DNA of 35,568 bases. Origin: Brachionus koreanus (taxonomy: Eukaryota; Rotifera; Eurotatoria; Ploima; Brachionidae). The position numbers were made by a program, and so were the translations under genes. The notes under the pieces are model-generated. The model searched no databases and was not told where the DNA came from. It saw only the letters and a list, made by a program, of their open reading frames with translations. How positions within the stretch are numbered: position 1 is the stretch's first letter; the number at the start of each line of letters is the position of its first letter. Location: NCBI GenBank assembly GCA_016987375.1, contig PJRA01000323.1, forward strand, positions 1,009,986 to 1,045,553, read 5' to 3'. This document shows, in pieces, positions 11,300-21,317 of this stretch.

Positions 11300-11605
11300 G
11301 CGAAAATATTCGATGAAGAGCGCGGCAAGGACCAAACGCACAAAATTACTTTCACTTTTTATTTTTTGTTCTCTCGTCTAAATTTTTGTATAAATATTCG
11401 CTAAAAGCTGCTAATTGGCCGTGTATGATGCCGACTGGAGGTTTGGCGTTGCTGTCACCAGTCGAATTCGACTAGCGCTTTAAATGGCCAGCTACGACGG
11501 CCTAATAAATTTTATGGCTCTAATAAAATCAATGTTATCGATGATGCGGACGGGCACGGGTGGAGCCAGCTAATTGCTGGCGCGATTAAGCCAATAGGAA
11601 TTTTA
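11300..11605. promoter_or_regulatory. GC-elevated non-coding island with homeodomain-like words
   Basis: Mixed-composition block about 1.3-1.6 kb upstream of the FoxA start codon. It contains CTAATTGGCC, AGCTAATTGCTGG, a TTTTATGGC word (Cdx/Hox-like) and GTTATCGATGATG (Onecut-like ATCGAT). Motif names are family knowledge; that any protein binds here is inference. No frame looks coding on either strand. Confidence 0.4.
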
Positions 11606-11813
11606 AGACTTGCGTAGAAAAGCTAGCTCGCTTGCAACCAATTGTTTGAGAGAGAGAATAGAATTGGAATTATTATAAAAATTACTAGCTAAAATAATAA
11701 TCCAATAGAAAATTTCTAAACTTAATATACAGCCAAAGCGAATTAGAATAAAAATTATCATTTTTAAGTTGGCTGTTGCATTAGATTTTCTAATTCGACA
11801 AATCAATATTTTT

Positions 11814-11829
11814 TCTCTCTCTCTCTCTT
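11814..11829 (+). repeat. CT dinucleotide tract 3
   Basis: CT repeat grading into poly-T. Confidence 0.85.
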
Positions 11830-12000
11830 TTTTTTTTTTTTTTAATTTTTTTTGCTAGAAACCAAAAATTAGAAAGTAAAATATGGGACACACATTGGCG
11901 GCCTCATGCCACATTACTCCATCGATTAAGGTTACAAATTTTAAGTCAATATTTTGAGAGTTTAAATATTTAAATTGATAATGAGAATTTTATTTGATAT

Positions 12001-12021
12001 TCTCGCTCTCTCTCTCTCTCT
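12001..12021 (+). repeat. CT dinucleotide tract 4
   Basis: CT repeat with a single CG interruption. Confidence 0.85.
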
Positions 12022-12171
12022 TACTTTTGTCGTGTTATTTTCAAATATTTATTTAATATTTGTTTCTTCTAATCTTATTTTTTAGTGTTTGGAACAATCA
12101 GTAATCAGTAAATTCTGTAAAAATCAAATATTTATTTTTAATCTAAGGGTCTAAACACAGAGAACTGAACA

Positions 12172-12190
12172 CAACAACAACAACAACAAT
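12172..12190 (+). repeat. (CAA)n tract
   Basis: Six CAA-type units about 670 bp before the FoxA start, possibly within its 5' transcribed region. Confidence 0.8.
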
Positions 12191-12384
12191 AAAAAATGAG
12201 AGAGAAATGAGCTTTCGTTTTTGACCAAAAATCTATTTTTAAGTGCTTACTCCGAACAACAACGACTAAAATTTTTTTCTTTTTTTTTTTTTTAAATTTC
12301 TAAGATGGTTTCAAATTTCAACAAAAATTACTAATTTTTCAAAAAAAATTTAATATAGCTTAAGCCATGTTTTAAAATATACGG

Positions 12385-12415
12385 GATATATACTCGACAC
12401 AAAAGAGTATATATC
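12385..12415. promoter_or_regulatory. Perfect inverted repeat upstream of FoxA
   Basis: GATATATACTC (12385-12395) is followed after 9 nt by its exact complement GAGTATATATC (12405-12415). It can be read as a DNA palindrome or an RNA hairpin about 445 bp before the start codon. It contains TATA-like sequence in both arms; no factor can be named. Confidence 0.5.
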
Positions 12416-12432
12416 ATAGGTAGTTTTTCATT

Positions 12433-12480
12433 TCTCTCTCTCTCTCTTTCGCTCTCTCTCTTTCGCTCTCTCTCTTTCTT
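12433..12480 (+). repeat. CT-rich tract 5 with TTTCG interruptions
   Basis: Three blocks of (CT)n separated by TTTCG, a small higher-order repeat, 380-430 bp before the FoxA start codon. Confidence 0.85.
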
Positions 12481-12840
12481 TCTTCGTTTTTTGAAAAGAA
12501 CACAAAAAATATTTATTTAGAAAGAAAAAAATACTTATTAAATAATTTAGTCTTCTTCCTTGGTCGATCATGATTCGCCTTGGCCAAAATAAAAAAAACT
12601 ACTTACTTTCAACATATCTAAAGAACATTACCAAATTTTTTCTCAATTTTTTTTTCTTTGTTTTGTTTTTTACGTTTTGTACTTTATTGGGAAAAGAAAA
12701 CATGTTTTAATAAACAATAATACTAATAAGAATAAAAAAGAAAAAAAAAAATTTAAATTTTTATTTTTTTTTAATTTTAAATTTAGATACACAAATAAAT
12801 AGAATAAAATTTTAAGAGCTAAAGACAAGTTTAAAATTTG

Positions 12841-12852
12841 ATGATATACTAG
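12841..12852 (+). promoter_or_regulatory. Minimal upstream ORF (ATG ATA TAC TAG)
   Basis: A three-codon upstream ORF ends 7 nt before the FoxA ATG at 12860 and lies in a different frame. If it is within the mRNA, it could lower initiation at the main start. Its presence in the transcript is not shown; a possible splice acceptor (TTTAG) ends at 12786, which would keep it in. Confidence 0.4.
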
Positions 12853-12859
12853 CCCAAGG

Positions 12860-13783
12860 ATGCTATCGCCAAAGTCAGCCTACCAAATGCAGAATATGAA
12901 TTATGCGCCGCAAATGAGCGGCAACATGCAGCTGGGCCCGGTGTACGGGGGCCAGTCTAACCCGCTGATAAACCAGAATGCGCACGCGGCAGTGGCCGCG
13001 CTCAGCGCCTACCAGAACATAAACGCGGCGGCGGCCGCGGCCGCAGCCAGCCCGGCCATTTTGCAGCACTATCAGGGCAATATGATGCAGGGCTCGGGCA
13101 ACTCGAGCTCGCTGCATCGCTATCCGCAAGACACGCCGCCGCCACAGAGCTCCCAGCACATTGTGTCGTCCGGCTCGACCGCCTCGACGAACGCGTCTTC
13201 GGCCTCGTCGTCGGCCAGCAATGACAAATCGCTAACGCCGGCAACCACTCCATACAGGCGTAATATGGCCCATGCCAAGCCGCCCTACTCCTACATAAGC
13301 CTAATAACCATGGCCATACAGAACAATGCGTCCAAAATGTGCACTCTAGCCGAGATTTATCAATTCATTATGGACTTGTTTCCGTACTATCGGCAAAATC
13401 AGCAGCGGTGGCAAAATTCGATTAGACACTCGTTGAGTTTCAATGACTGCTTTGTGAAGGTGCCGCGCAGTCCCGATCGGCCCGGCAAAGGCAGCTATTG
13501 GACGTTGCATCCCGAGTCGGGTAATATGTTCGAGAATGGCTGCTATTTGCGCCGCCAAAAGCGTTTCAAATGCGCCAAAAAGGACTCGATTCGAGGCTCT
13601 CGCGGTCTCGACGGCGAGTCCGATCCCAACTGTACTGACGACTATGACAAGTCGACTGGCGGCTCTCAGTCGCCCATGTCCCAAAAGTCCATGAACGACG
13701 ACGATGATGAATCTCATGACGGCAACAAACTTGATCACTCGCTAATTAACAGCATGCACAATCAGCAATTGTGCTCACAGCAA

Positions 13784-13821
<38 letters not shown>

Positions 13822-14365
13822 ACAACAGCAGCAGCACAATTTCGGTCAGCATCCGCAGAACATGCAACAATACCAGTATTTGAACTACGGCGGTCCGGCT
13901 GGCTATCAGTCGTTCGGCAATCCTGTAAATTCGACCAATGTTGACCTATCGACTTCGACAACACCTTCTTCATCATCCTCATCATCCGCCTCGTCTTCAT
14001 CGACTTCTTCGTCAGTTTCATCCGTTTCGTCAGTTAATTCTCAAGCAGCAGCGTCTCAGCTAGCCGCAGCAGCTGCCGCCAACAATCACCTTAATCTAAT
14101 GTACAACCCGGCCGCCGGTCTAAACGGCTTCGCCCACTCGTTTAGTATATCTAGTTTAATGAACGCTGCTGCGGCCGCCTCGGGCGACAACAAATTCGAT
14201 TTAAACAGTTACAATTATAGTCAAATGTATCCACAGACAAACGGTAGTGCCGGCTCCAACGGTGGCCAGAGCGGCCTAGTGGTGCCTTCGGCTGCCGCGG
14301 CCGCCGCTGCTGCTGCTGCTGTTGCGTCCAATGACTACTATTCTATGTACAATCATCACCAATAG
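12860..14365 (+). CDS. FoxA: FoxA (HNF3/fork head) transcription factor, intronless
   Basis: Pioneer transcription factor of the FoxA class, which specifies endoderm, foregut and pharynx in animals. It has 501 residues with no intron. The forkhead domain lies at about residues 139-238, from [15 protein letters not shown] through the recognition helix [15 protein letters not shown] to wing 2 ending LRRQKRFKC; both PROSITE-type forkhead signatures are intact. The [14 protein letters not shown] ending and PFYYRQ-like NQQRW core are typical of FoxA rather than other Fox classes. HSFSISSLM at about 426-434 matches the conserved FoxA C-terminal activation motif (HPFSI.NLM). Low-complexity regions are an Ala run near residues 57-64, an acidic DDDDE patch after the domain, about 19 Gln at 307-325, Ser-rich and Ala-rich runs, and a YYSMYNHHQ end. 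Coding GC is far above the flanks. The start is the first ATG of the open frame; upstream DNA is AT-rich. Confidence 0.96.
13778..13834 (+). repeat. CAG/CAA polyglutamine tract in FoxA
   Basis: Nineteen consecutive Gln codons with mixed CAG and CAA use. The CAA interruptions should slow repeat expansion. The tract lies in the linker between the forkhead domain and the C-terminal activation motif. Confidence 0.95.
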
Positions 14366-15270
14366 ATAATAATAATCACTAATCCAACAGCAATAACTTC
14401 AACAACACACTTACACACACACACACAAACACATATAAAAAAAAGAGAGCTTAAATTATTCACTGGACAAATCATTTAAGTGTTTAGAGCAATTGGCTTC
14501 AACATTTATAAATAACTAATGAAAATATATTTTTTTTATAGTTTTTTTTTTCTATTCTATTTTTAAAAATTTTTTTTTTTCATCTTAATTATTTTTCTTT
14601 CTTTCTTTCTCTCTCTATTCTCTTTTCTTTTTAATTTTCCTCAAGTATGAAGATATAGTTTGTTTAAAAAAAATTAAAATTTAAAATTAGATTTCATTTC
14701 ATTATTATTATTATTATATCTCATTGAGTGTATTGTTTCTTTTTTTTTTGTTCAAATTTTTTTAAAAATTGTTCATAATTTTTTTTTAAAGAAAAAAGTT
14801 AATTTTTTAAGAATTTATTTAATAATTTTTAATTGTTCATTTTAAATTACGAATATAAATCAAAATAATAAAAATATTATAAAAAAAAAGCAACTTATCT
14901 TTTATTGCCTCTATATTTTTATTAGACTATTTGAGTCCTATATTTAGAATGGATTAATTGGCAGCAATATTTTGTAAATAGCAAAAATTATAACTTTTGC
15001 TAGTCATCATATAATAAGGACATTTATTCCACTGAAAACAAGTATAGACACAATCTAAAAGTCATTAAAAATCTAAAAAGTCGATGATAGAGCAAATTAC
15101 CCGTTTATTAAATTTTTAAAATCAAGATGTGACTACAAACAAGTTGCCAAGTAAATAAATGATTTTAATGCAAACCAAGACTCTTCGAAACACACCATAT
15201 TTTAAACTCTTCTAGACACTTTCCTTATTTAATTGAGCTTTGTTTTTTGTTGTTAATTCTCTAAGTTTTC
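14366..15270. other. FoxA 3' flank, probably 3' UTR then AT-rich spacer
   Basis: It begins with AAC/ACA-rich sequence and a CT-rich block (about 14596-14630), then poly-T and A tracts. Candidate AATAAA motifs occur near 14868. No ORF or repeat family is recognised. Confidence 0.5.
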
Positions 15271-15734
15271 CTAACTAGGGGTACTGAAAAGATGGCAATA
15301 GTCGCTCTGAACTGCTCTCGATCTCATATCCAAATTATTTTTAAATATAAATATAATATACATAATAAGTACATTGCGAGCAGTCATATCCCAAAGTAAA
15401 TATAAATATATTATAATTTCAAAAAGGCTTGAAGTTTGAAGACCAAATTACATACTTATGACAGTCTTTTTTTTCATCAGACGCGAAAACCATGCACAGC
15501 TATACTTAGATCTTAACGAATTCATGTTGGACGAAACAAATAACAATCCCAAATTTAGTTCATTGTTCCAAAACTTGAATATTTTCCTAAATGGAAGATA
15601 GTTCTGGGTCAATACGCTTAACCAACAGCTACCGCTAATCTTTATATTTATTTATGTTTTTTATTTTTTCTTTGATTTTTATTCTAAACACATTTAAACA
15701 ATTTTTGATCCTTTTTTAATAATCGTTAAGCTAA

Positions 15735-15815
15735 AAAGAAGGACTTTGTTCCATTCTGAGTAGCCTGACGTTTTCCCTCAAACAAATAGAATATGATAAT
15801 AATAATAACAGTCTT
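15735..15815 (-). repeat. Interspersed repeat copy C (TTTGGAAT-type terminus)
   Basis: Read on the minus strand this starts CAGGCTACTCAGAATGGAAC and continues to AGTCCTTC. It aligns with similar words at 18626 (plus), 19030 (minus) and 19188 (plus). Similarity is only about 65-75 percent, so this is a suggested family, not a proven element. The plus-strand flank ends in an ATAATAATAATAA run. Confidence 0.35.
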
Positions 15816-17130
15816 GTTAAATTAGCTCTTGTGCATGTACCAGAGTACTGGTAAAATTTATATGGACTGCTCTTGCAATTTATTTTTTCAAATAAAAAAA
15901 CTGATCAATAAAGCAATAAGTACTAATTTTTTATTTTTTTTAATTAACTCTTTTTAAAATTAGCACTCTGAAAGTTCGTTTAAAATCATTTATGTTAAAT
16001 AAATAGATTTTGTTTGTTCATGTGATTTGCTTGAAATTTTATTTACAATTACATAATGAATTATGTTACCTTTGACAACAAAATATTCTCTAAAGATTAA
16101 AATAGTGGACTTTAAAATATTTAAATTTTTTTTCAATTCGTTTGTTTTTGGCTTGTCATTGTTTCAAGTTTAGAACAAAAAAAAAGAGAAAGAGAAAATT
16201 ATTTGGATATTTATTTTATTTTAGAAATAAAAATAGTTTAATTAAAATTTTTTTATTAAGATTTCTCTACTAAGTCAACATAAATAAATGTACATTTTTG
16301 AATTTAATTAAAAAACAAAAGCATTTATAAATTCTTAACAAGTGCTTTTAGTATTTATTTTAATTCAAATGCAGGTTTGGATTTATTAATAAGTTTATCT
16401 ATTGCTAATCATGACCGATTAACGCTTTTAATCACATTAATTGGTTTCTAATTTTTTTGTTAATTTGCAATTTGTTTAACAAAAATAAACTTTTAGTTTC
16501 ACAATGTAATCGAATGCTCAAGAACGCATTCAAGATTTATGCGTGTGTGTATGTGGTTTAGAGTTACACGAATGAGTTTGGCTTTTATGTTAAGAGGTCT
16601 CGTAATCAAACAAATAAGGCACTGATTTTTTTTTTGAAGATTTTCAAGAGTTTACCATCAGAAAATTTTTCTTTTCTCAAGGGCTATTGAATTAATGGAT
16701 AAGTCGAATGTGAAAGTGCTTTTAAAATGAATTATTTTAGAAATAGTTTAATTAAGAATTGCCGAATAAATTTCTATGTTTTCTCTGTGCTAATGGCCGG
16801 CTTAAAAACTCAACATATCGAGATAACATCAATTGTCTGTCAATTAAATTTAAAATCATATATTTATCTTTACAATATCGATAAAATATATTAATAATAA
16901 TAAAACGAAAAAAAAAGTCCAAAATTGCTTTTTATGACAATGTGTATTTCAGCACGGGAACAAATAAAAAATTTTCAAATTAATTCCTCTAATTTAATAG
17001 CAAAATTTAAATTATCTATTTTTGAGTGTGAGTGTTTGTGTGTGTGGATTTTTTTTAATAAGCAAAAATCCAATTTCCTCTTGAATAATCAAATATTTGC
17101 CGAGCAAATTTTTTAATTAATCGAGGGTGT
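15816..17130. other. AT-rich intergenic DNA between the FoxA genes
   Basis: No ORF with family resemblance. Short homeodomain-type words (TAATTGG, TTAATCACATTAATTGG near 16430-16445) occur in a slightly less AT-rich patch at 16370-16560, but nothing can be claimed from them alone. Confidence 0.4.
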
Positions 17131-17139
17131 TATTAAATA

Positions 17140-17420
17140 ATATTTGACTTGAATGTGTGCACAAGGAGGACTTGTTTTCCGACTGTGAAGACACGATGCA
17201 CATAGCTAGATAGTTCGAACAAGCGCTGGAATTCGGACCGGAAATAGACATCGCTTAAAAAACACTCTCGCTGTCTCCTCGTATGCACGATAAATACTGC
17301 TTAATCAAATACATTTTCAGCATTCCAAAAACCATAATCCGGCGAAAATAAACTATTGAATTTAGTCGGCTTATGCAAACACATCCAATCAAATCAGGCT
17401 GCATTCGAGAATACGCTCAT
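17140..17420. promoter_or_regulatory. GC-elevated island between the two FoxA genes
   Basis: About 280 bp of balanced composition in the middle of the 6-kb intergenic region. It includes CATAATCCGG (a TAATCC bicoid/Otx-type site), TTATGCAAACAC (octamer-like, 17371-17382) and TCCAATCAAATCAGGCTG. No coding frame is seen. Candidate enhancer shared by or dividing the two genes. Confidence 0.35.
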
Positions 17421-18625
17421 TGGATCTTAGTCTAAAATCTAATTTCATATTTATAATTTATGAATATTTAACATAGCAGAATTAAAAAATATATATCAAA
17501 TTTCATTCTTTTCTCCTTTTTTTTTTTTTTACTTTTTTCTAGGTCAATTTAGAAAACGTTTTTTTTTAGTTGACAAAGATAAAATTTTATTGAACTATGC
17601 CAAGACCTAGAACTCTTTGAAATATTCTTCACTTGATCATTTTAATAATATTTGGATTTTTTTCTATTCAAGCATTTTGGAGATAGTTTATAGTGTATGT
17701 CTATCAAATGACTGATTTTCACTTCATTTATTTAAATTTAAAAAATATAAAAATAAAGTTTAAATTTTTTAATTTTATTTGAACATGTTTAAAAACAACA
17801 ATGTATTAAAATTGAGAATATGAGTATCAATATTCGAAGGTTGTTCTCTATTTTTCGATTAGGTCATCAATTCAATTAGATTTTTATTGTTTTACAAGTT
17901 TTTTTTCTAAATTGCTTTATTCATTTATCATCAGTTTTTGTTATTTATTTAAAATTATTTATTTAAAAAAAAAAATCAGTTTTTGTTTTCTAGTTATTTG
18001 CAATAAAAATAAATTTTTAAAGAAAAAGTAATCATTCTTTAAACAAAAAAAAAATATTTTTTATTTATACTTTAGTTTGGGATAACTTGTTTCAACTCAC
18101 ATGCATGTAGTATTTTTAAAAACACATCAAAACCCTCTGAGAGTGGAAAAAATCTTCAAAATACCTCTTATATTTTGTATGTTTGTGTCTCTTTCATCGA
18201 TAAATGAGGGACCAACATCGACTTGCTAATAATATAAGTGTAGATGATCAACTAAATGCAGTAGCATTTGTGTCAGATTGGAACCGTTGCTCAAAAAGGT
18301 TTAGAGAATGATTGAAATAGGACAATTATAATAAAAATTGATTATTTGGCTAAATTTCTAAAAGAACAGTTCATTCATTCTTAATTCCATTAGAACAATT
18401 TTGATATGTGCAAATTGTGTTTTTAGTTTTTGTAAGCTTGATTTCAAAAATTCAATGTTGAAACAAAAGTTGATCATTGTAAGTTGTTTGCTTCAAGCTT
18501 AAAGACATATACGCAAAAACTCCTAGCCATTTTTATTTAAAAAATAACTTTACCTTAATTTTTATTTGTTTATAAATGATAATTTAATGTTTAATAAACA
18601 GCTTATATATTCATTTAGTTATTAC

Positions 18626-19030
18626 AGGCTGTTTGGAATCACCCTATGCCTTCCTCTTAATCTTTCGATAGTGAATTCAACAAAAAAGAAAAATTATGGG
18701 ACATAAAGAAAAATCATCAAATGTGCTTAAAATAAATAAAATTATAGATCGATTTCTATAGTAGTTCAGTTGTAAGTGAATTATAGAAGAAAAGAGTGAT
18801 CACTTCTTTTTTTAAAATGACATATAATAGCAGAGCAATAATCAAAATAAGGTCTAATATTGATTTAAGAATAAAGTAATATTTTTTTTGAAACTCTGTT
18901 TTTTGTATTTTTATTAGCATTTATTTTTATATCATTATTTTTCAACTTTAAAATTTATTTTAATCTTTTTATGAACTTATTACAGTTGACTGAAAGGAAG
19001 GACTAAGTTCCATTCCAAACTGTCAGGGTT
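18626..19030. repeat. Possible foldback element (repeat copies A and B)
   Basis: CAGGCTGTTTGGAATCACCC at 18626 faces a diverged inverted copy (…CCATTCCAAACTGTC) ending near 19029, giving a putative element of about 400 bp. Terminal identity is around 65-70 percent and no clean target duplication was found, so the boundaries are tentative. Confidence 0.3.
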
Positions 19031-19553
19031 TATAACCCAAACTATATTTTTAATAAAAATAATAATATTTTTTTTGGAAAATGTTTGATCATGTGAGCCT
19101 TAGTCTTTAATTTTTAATAATAAAAAAAAAACGAATATTATTTTGTCCTTACTAGACTAATTGTTTTTATTATTTTTTTATTTTAGAAAATTAGTTTGGA
19201 AACATTCCGGGACTAATCCTTTTCAGTCCCTTTGCTCTATTTAATTTAAATCAAATTTCAATTGTCAATATTTAACAAAAATTACGTGTAAAAAAAGATG
19301 AAATTTTTTTTTAGTTTTTTGTAATGGTGGTTCTAGGTTAGTTATTTTTTTATTTAGATGATTAGAAATTTAACTAGTAAAATATTGCTAAGATTAAATC
19401 AAATTAGTCGTGGTTACCAAAAAAATAGTGATAACATCGCGTGTAATTTTTGAGTAATTAATTTATTGAGCAGTAACAAAGTTTATTGCTTTTCAGTAAG
19501 CAAGTGCCAAATAGGTTTATAGATTGTGGCTTAAGCATGAGTAATTTAAGAAT

Positions 19554-19626
19554 TGATAACAGGCGTGGTTTGACTTGATTGATTTAAAAACCTATTATCA
19601 TAATCAGCCACACTAGTCAATGATAA
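19554..19626. promoter_or_regulatory. Cluster of three GATA-factor sites upstream of the second FoxA gene
   Basis: TGATAA occurs at 19554-19559 (plus), 19595-19600 (minus) and 19621-19626 (plus, extended to TGATAAGC). Three exact copies in 73 bp is well above the fraction of one expected by base composition. An inverted pair AATAGGTT (19510-19517) and AACCTATT (19590-19597) overlaps the block. GATA factors act upstream of or with FoxA in endoderm of many animals, so a proximal enhancer about 0.75 kb from the start codon is plausible. Binding is inference. Confidence 0.45.
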
Positions 19627-20084
19627 GCTAAAATTAGACGCCAAACAAAAAGCAAAAAATAAAATAAAACAAAAAAACTCAGGTAAAATAATTTCAAAAA
19701 AAAAAAAAAGTTATTCAAAATTTGGTCATTACTTTAATTTAAAATTCAAAAATTAGAACGTAAGAGAATCGAAGTGAAAGAGCGTACACATTGTTTTCTA
19801 TTGTTCACCTACTCTCAGACTTTTTTAATTTAAAATTAGAAAAGAATCACAGCAGTGAATCTTTGTAAAAAAAAAAATTAAAATTTTAAATTTTTTTTTA
19901 TTTAGTATAAAACAATGATTGACATTTTTTATGTGCTCATCTATTAACTTAGTATAAAATTCTATTGTTTTACCAAAAAATCTAAAGAAATATAGCATTA
20001 AAAAAAATAATAATAATAATAAAGAAAAATTTTCTCTTTTCTCTCATTTCGTTTAATGTAATAAGTTTTTGTTTTTGTTGGTTC

Positions 20085-20190
20085 TCAACGGCGGTGGCGT
20101 TCTTTTTAGCCGGCGCAAATTCTCTCAAATCTCTCATTGGCTACAAAAATACTAAACTGTGATTATCTCTCATTAATTCCGAGTTCTCTA
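20085..20190 (+). promoter_or_regulatory. Putative promoter-proximal region of second FoxA gene
   Basis: A locally GC-rich patch (AACGGCGGTGGCG, AGCCGGCGCAAA) followed by an inverted CCAAT box (CATTGG, 20135-20140), 180-280 bp before the ATG. Possible splice acceptors (TTTTCAG ending at 20244, TTTAG ending at 20322) lie between it and the start, so a 5' UTR intron or a trans-splice acceptor cannot be excluded. Confidence 0.35.
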
Positions 20191-20367
20191 CCTTTTTCTA
20201 AATGTATTTTTTTTTAAATAAAACTTTTAATTGATTATTTTCAGCGCATCGACTTTGATCATCAATTAGACCTTTGAATAAACATTTCAGAAAAATGTTC
20301 TATATAAACAAATTTTTGTTTAGAGAAAGTGAAAATTAAAATTTAATTAGCTTAGTTACCTAAGAAG

Positions 20368-21228
20368 ATGCAAGCCTACAACAGCCAATTGGGCATACTG
20401 ACCCAAAAGTGTTCGAACTACGCATACGAGACGGACTCGGGCTCCAGCTCCTTCTCGAGCCAGGCCTCGCCACCCGCCAACACCCCGTCCGACGCCAAGC
20501 AGGCCAACTTACCCCCTTTGTTTCAACCGAGACGCAACAACACATACGCAAAGCCTCACTACTCGTACATAGCGTTGATTGCCATGGCCATACAAAAGTC
20601 CAAGAGCGGCATGGTCACCCTAAACGACATATATCAGTACATCATGGACACGTTTCCCTACTACCGGCAAAATCAGCAGCGCTGGCAGAACTCGATCCGA
20701 CACTCGCTGAGCTTCAACGACTGTTTTATCAAAGTGCCGCGCAGTGCTGACAAGCCTGGCAAGGGCAGCTACTGGACGCTGCATTCCAAGGCGGTGAACA
20801 TGTTCGAAAACGGCTGCTATTTGCGCCGTCAAAAGCGCTTCAAATGCGACGACCAGAGCCGCGGCGAAACAGCCGAGCCCGAAAGGCAAAGGAAAAAGCC
20901 CAAAGTTGACAGAGCGTCGACCGAGGAAGCCAGCGAACAAATCAGCCATTCCGAATTCGACTATCAAAATGTGTCTCCGTGTGTCAACAACCCATATCCG
21001 TTTCCCAATCCCTATTTCAATTACGACTCTCTCAACAATCAAAATTCGTACACTCTTCCCTCCATGTACAGCACATACAATTCCTATTTGAACGAATATC
21101 AGCAGGCCAAAAGCGACTTCTATCAGTATCCAGCGCACAGCTATTTCAACTATTACAATACGGCCATGAATGCCGAGGCGGTCAATCAAACCAACTATGG
21201 CAATGTCAATTCGGTCGATTATGTCTAA
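20368..21228 (+). CDS. Diverged second FoxA-type forkhead factor, intronless
   Basis: A DNA-binding transcription factor of 286 residues in one open frame. The forkhead domain is at about 61-160. The recognition-helix region [11 protein letters not shown]...[12 protein letters not shown] and the [14 protein letters not shown] ending are those of FoxA, so it belongs to that class. Differences from its neighbour: KPH in place of the invariant KPP at the domain start (residues 62-64), KSKSGMVTL in helix 2, and HSKAVNMF in place of HP(D/E)SGNMF. The C-terminal HPFSI-type motif is absent. Instead a basic RKKPKVDR stretch (possible nuclear signal) is followed by a tail rich in Tyr and Asn ([14 protein letters not shown]). 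It lies 6.0 kb downstream of the canonical FoxA on the same strand, so a local duplication with later divergence is the simplest origin. Coding GC is high, with silent positions filled by G/C, indicating selection. Confidence 0.93.
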   Translation: MQAYNSQLGILTQKCSNYAYETDSGSSSFSSQASPPANTPSDAKQANLPPLFQPRRNNTYAKPHYSYIALIAMAIQKSKSGMVTLNDIYQYIMDTFPYYRQNQQRWQNSIRHSLSFNDCFIKVPRSADKPGKGSYWTLHSKAVNMFENGCYLRRQKRFKCDDQSRGETAEPERQRKKPKVDRASTEEASEQISHSEFDYQNVSPCVNNPYPFPNPYFNYDSLNNQNSYTLPSMYSTYNSYLNEYQQAKSDFYQYPAHSYFNYYNTAMNAEAVNQTNYGNVNSVDYV

Positions 21229-21311
21229 GAGCACTAGTTTAATTATACAGTCAATAATTGCTCAATACAAATACAAGCAAGATCCAATTTATTTTCAAAA
21301 TGTTCTGAATT

Positions 21312-21317
21312 AATAAA
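21312..21317 (+). terminator. Candidate poly(A) signal of second FoxA gene
   Basis: AATAAA 84 nt downstream of the stop codon, the first such motif in the 3' flank. Confidence 0.45.

Noticed and set aside
12875..14021. Four long minus-strand and out-of-frame ORFs across the FoxA gene
   Set aside because: They are shadows of the GC-rich FoxA coding sequence, with Arg/Val/Ala-rich compositions and no family match.
20360..21242. Overlapping ORFs on both strands across the second FoxA gene
   Set aside because: Antisense and out-of-frame translations of the real gene; no independent start context or homology.
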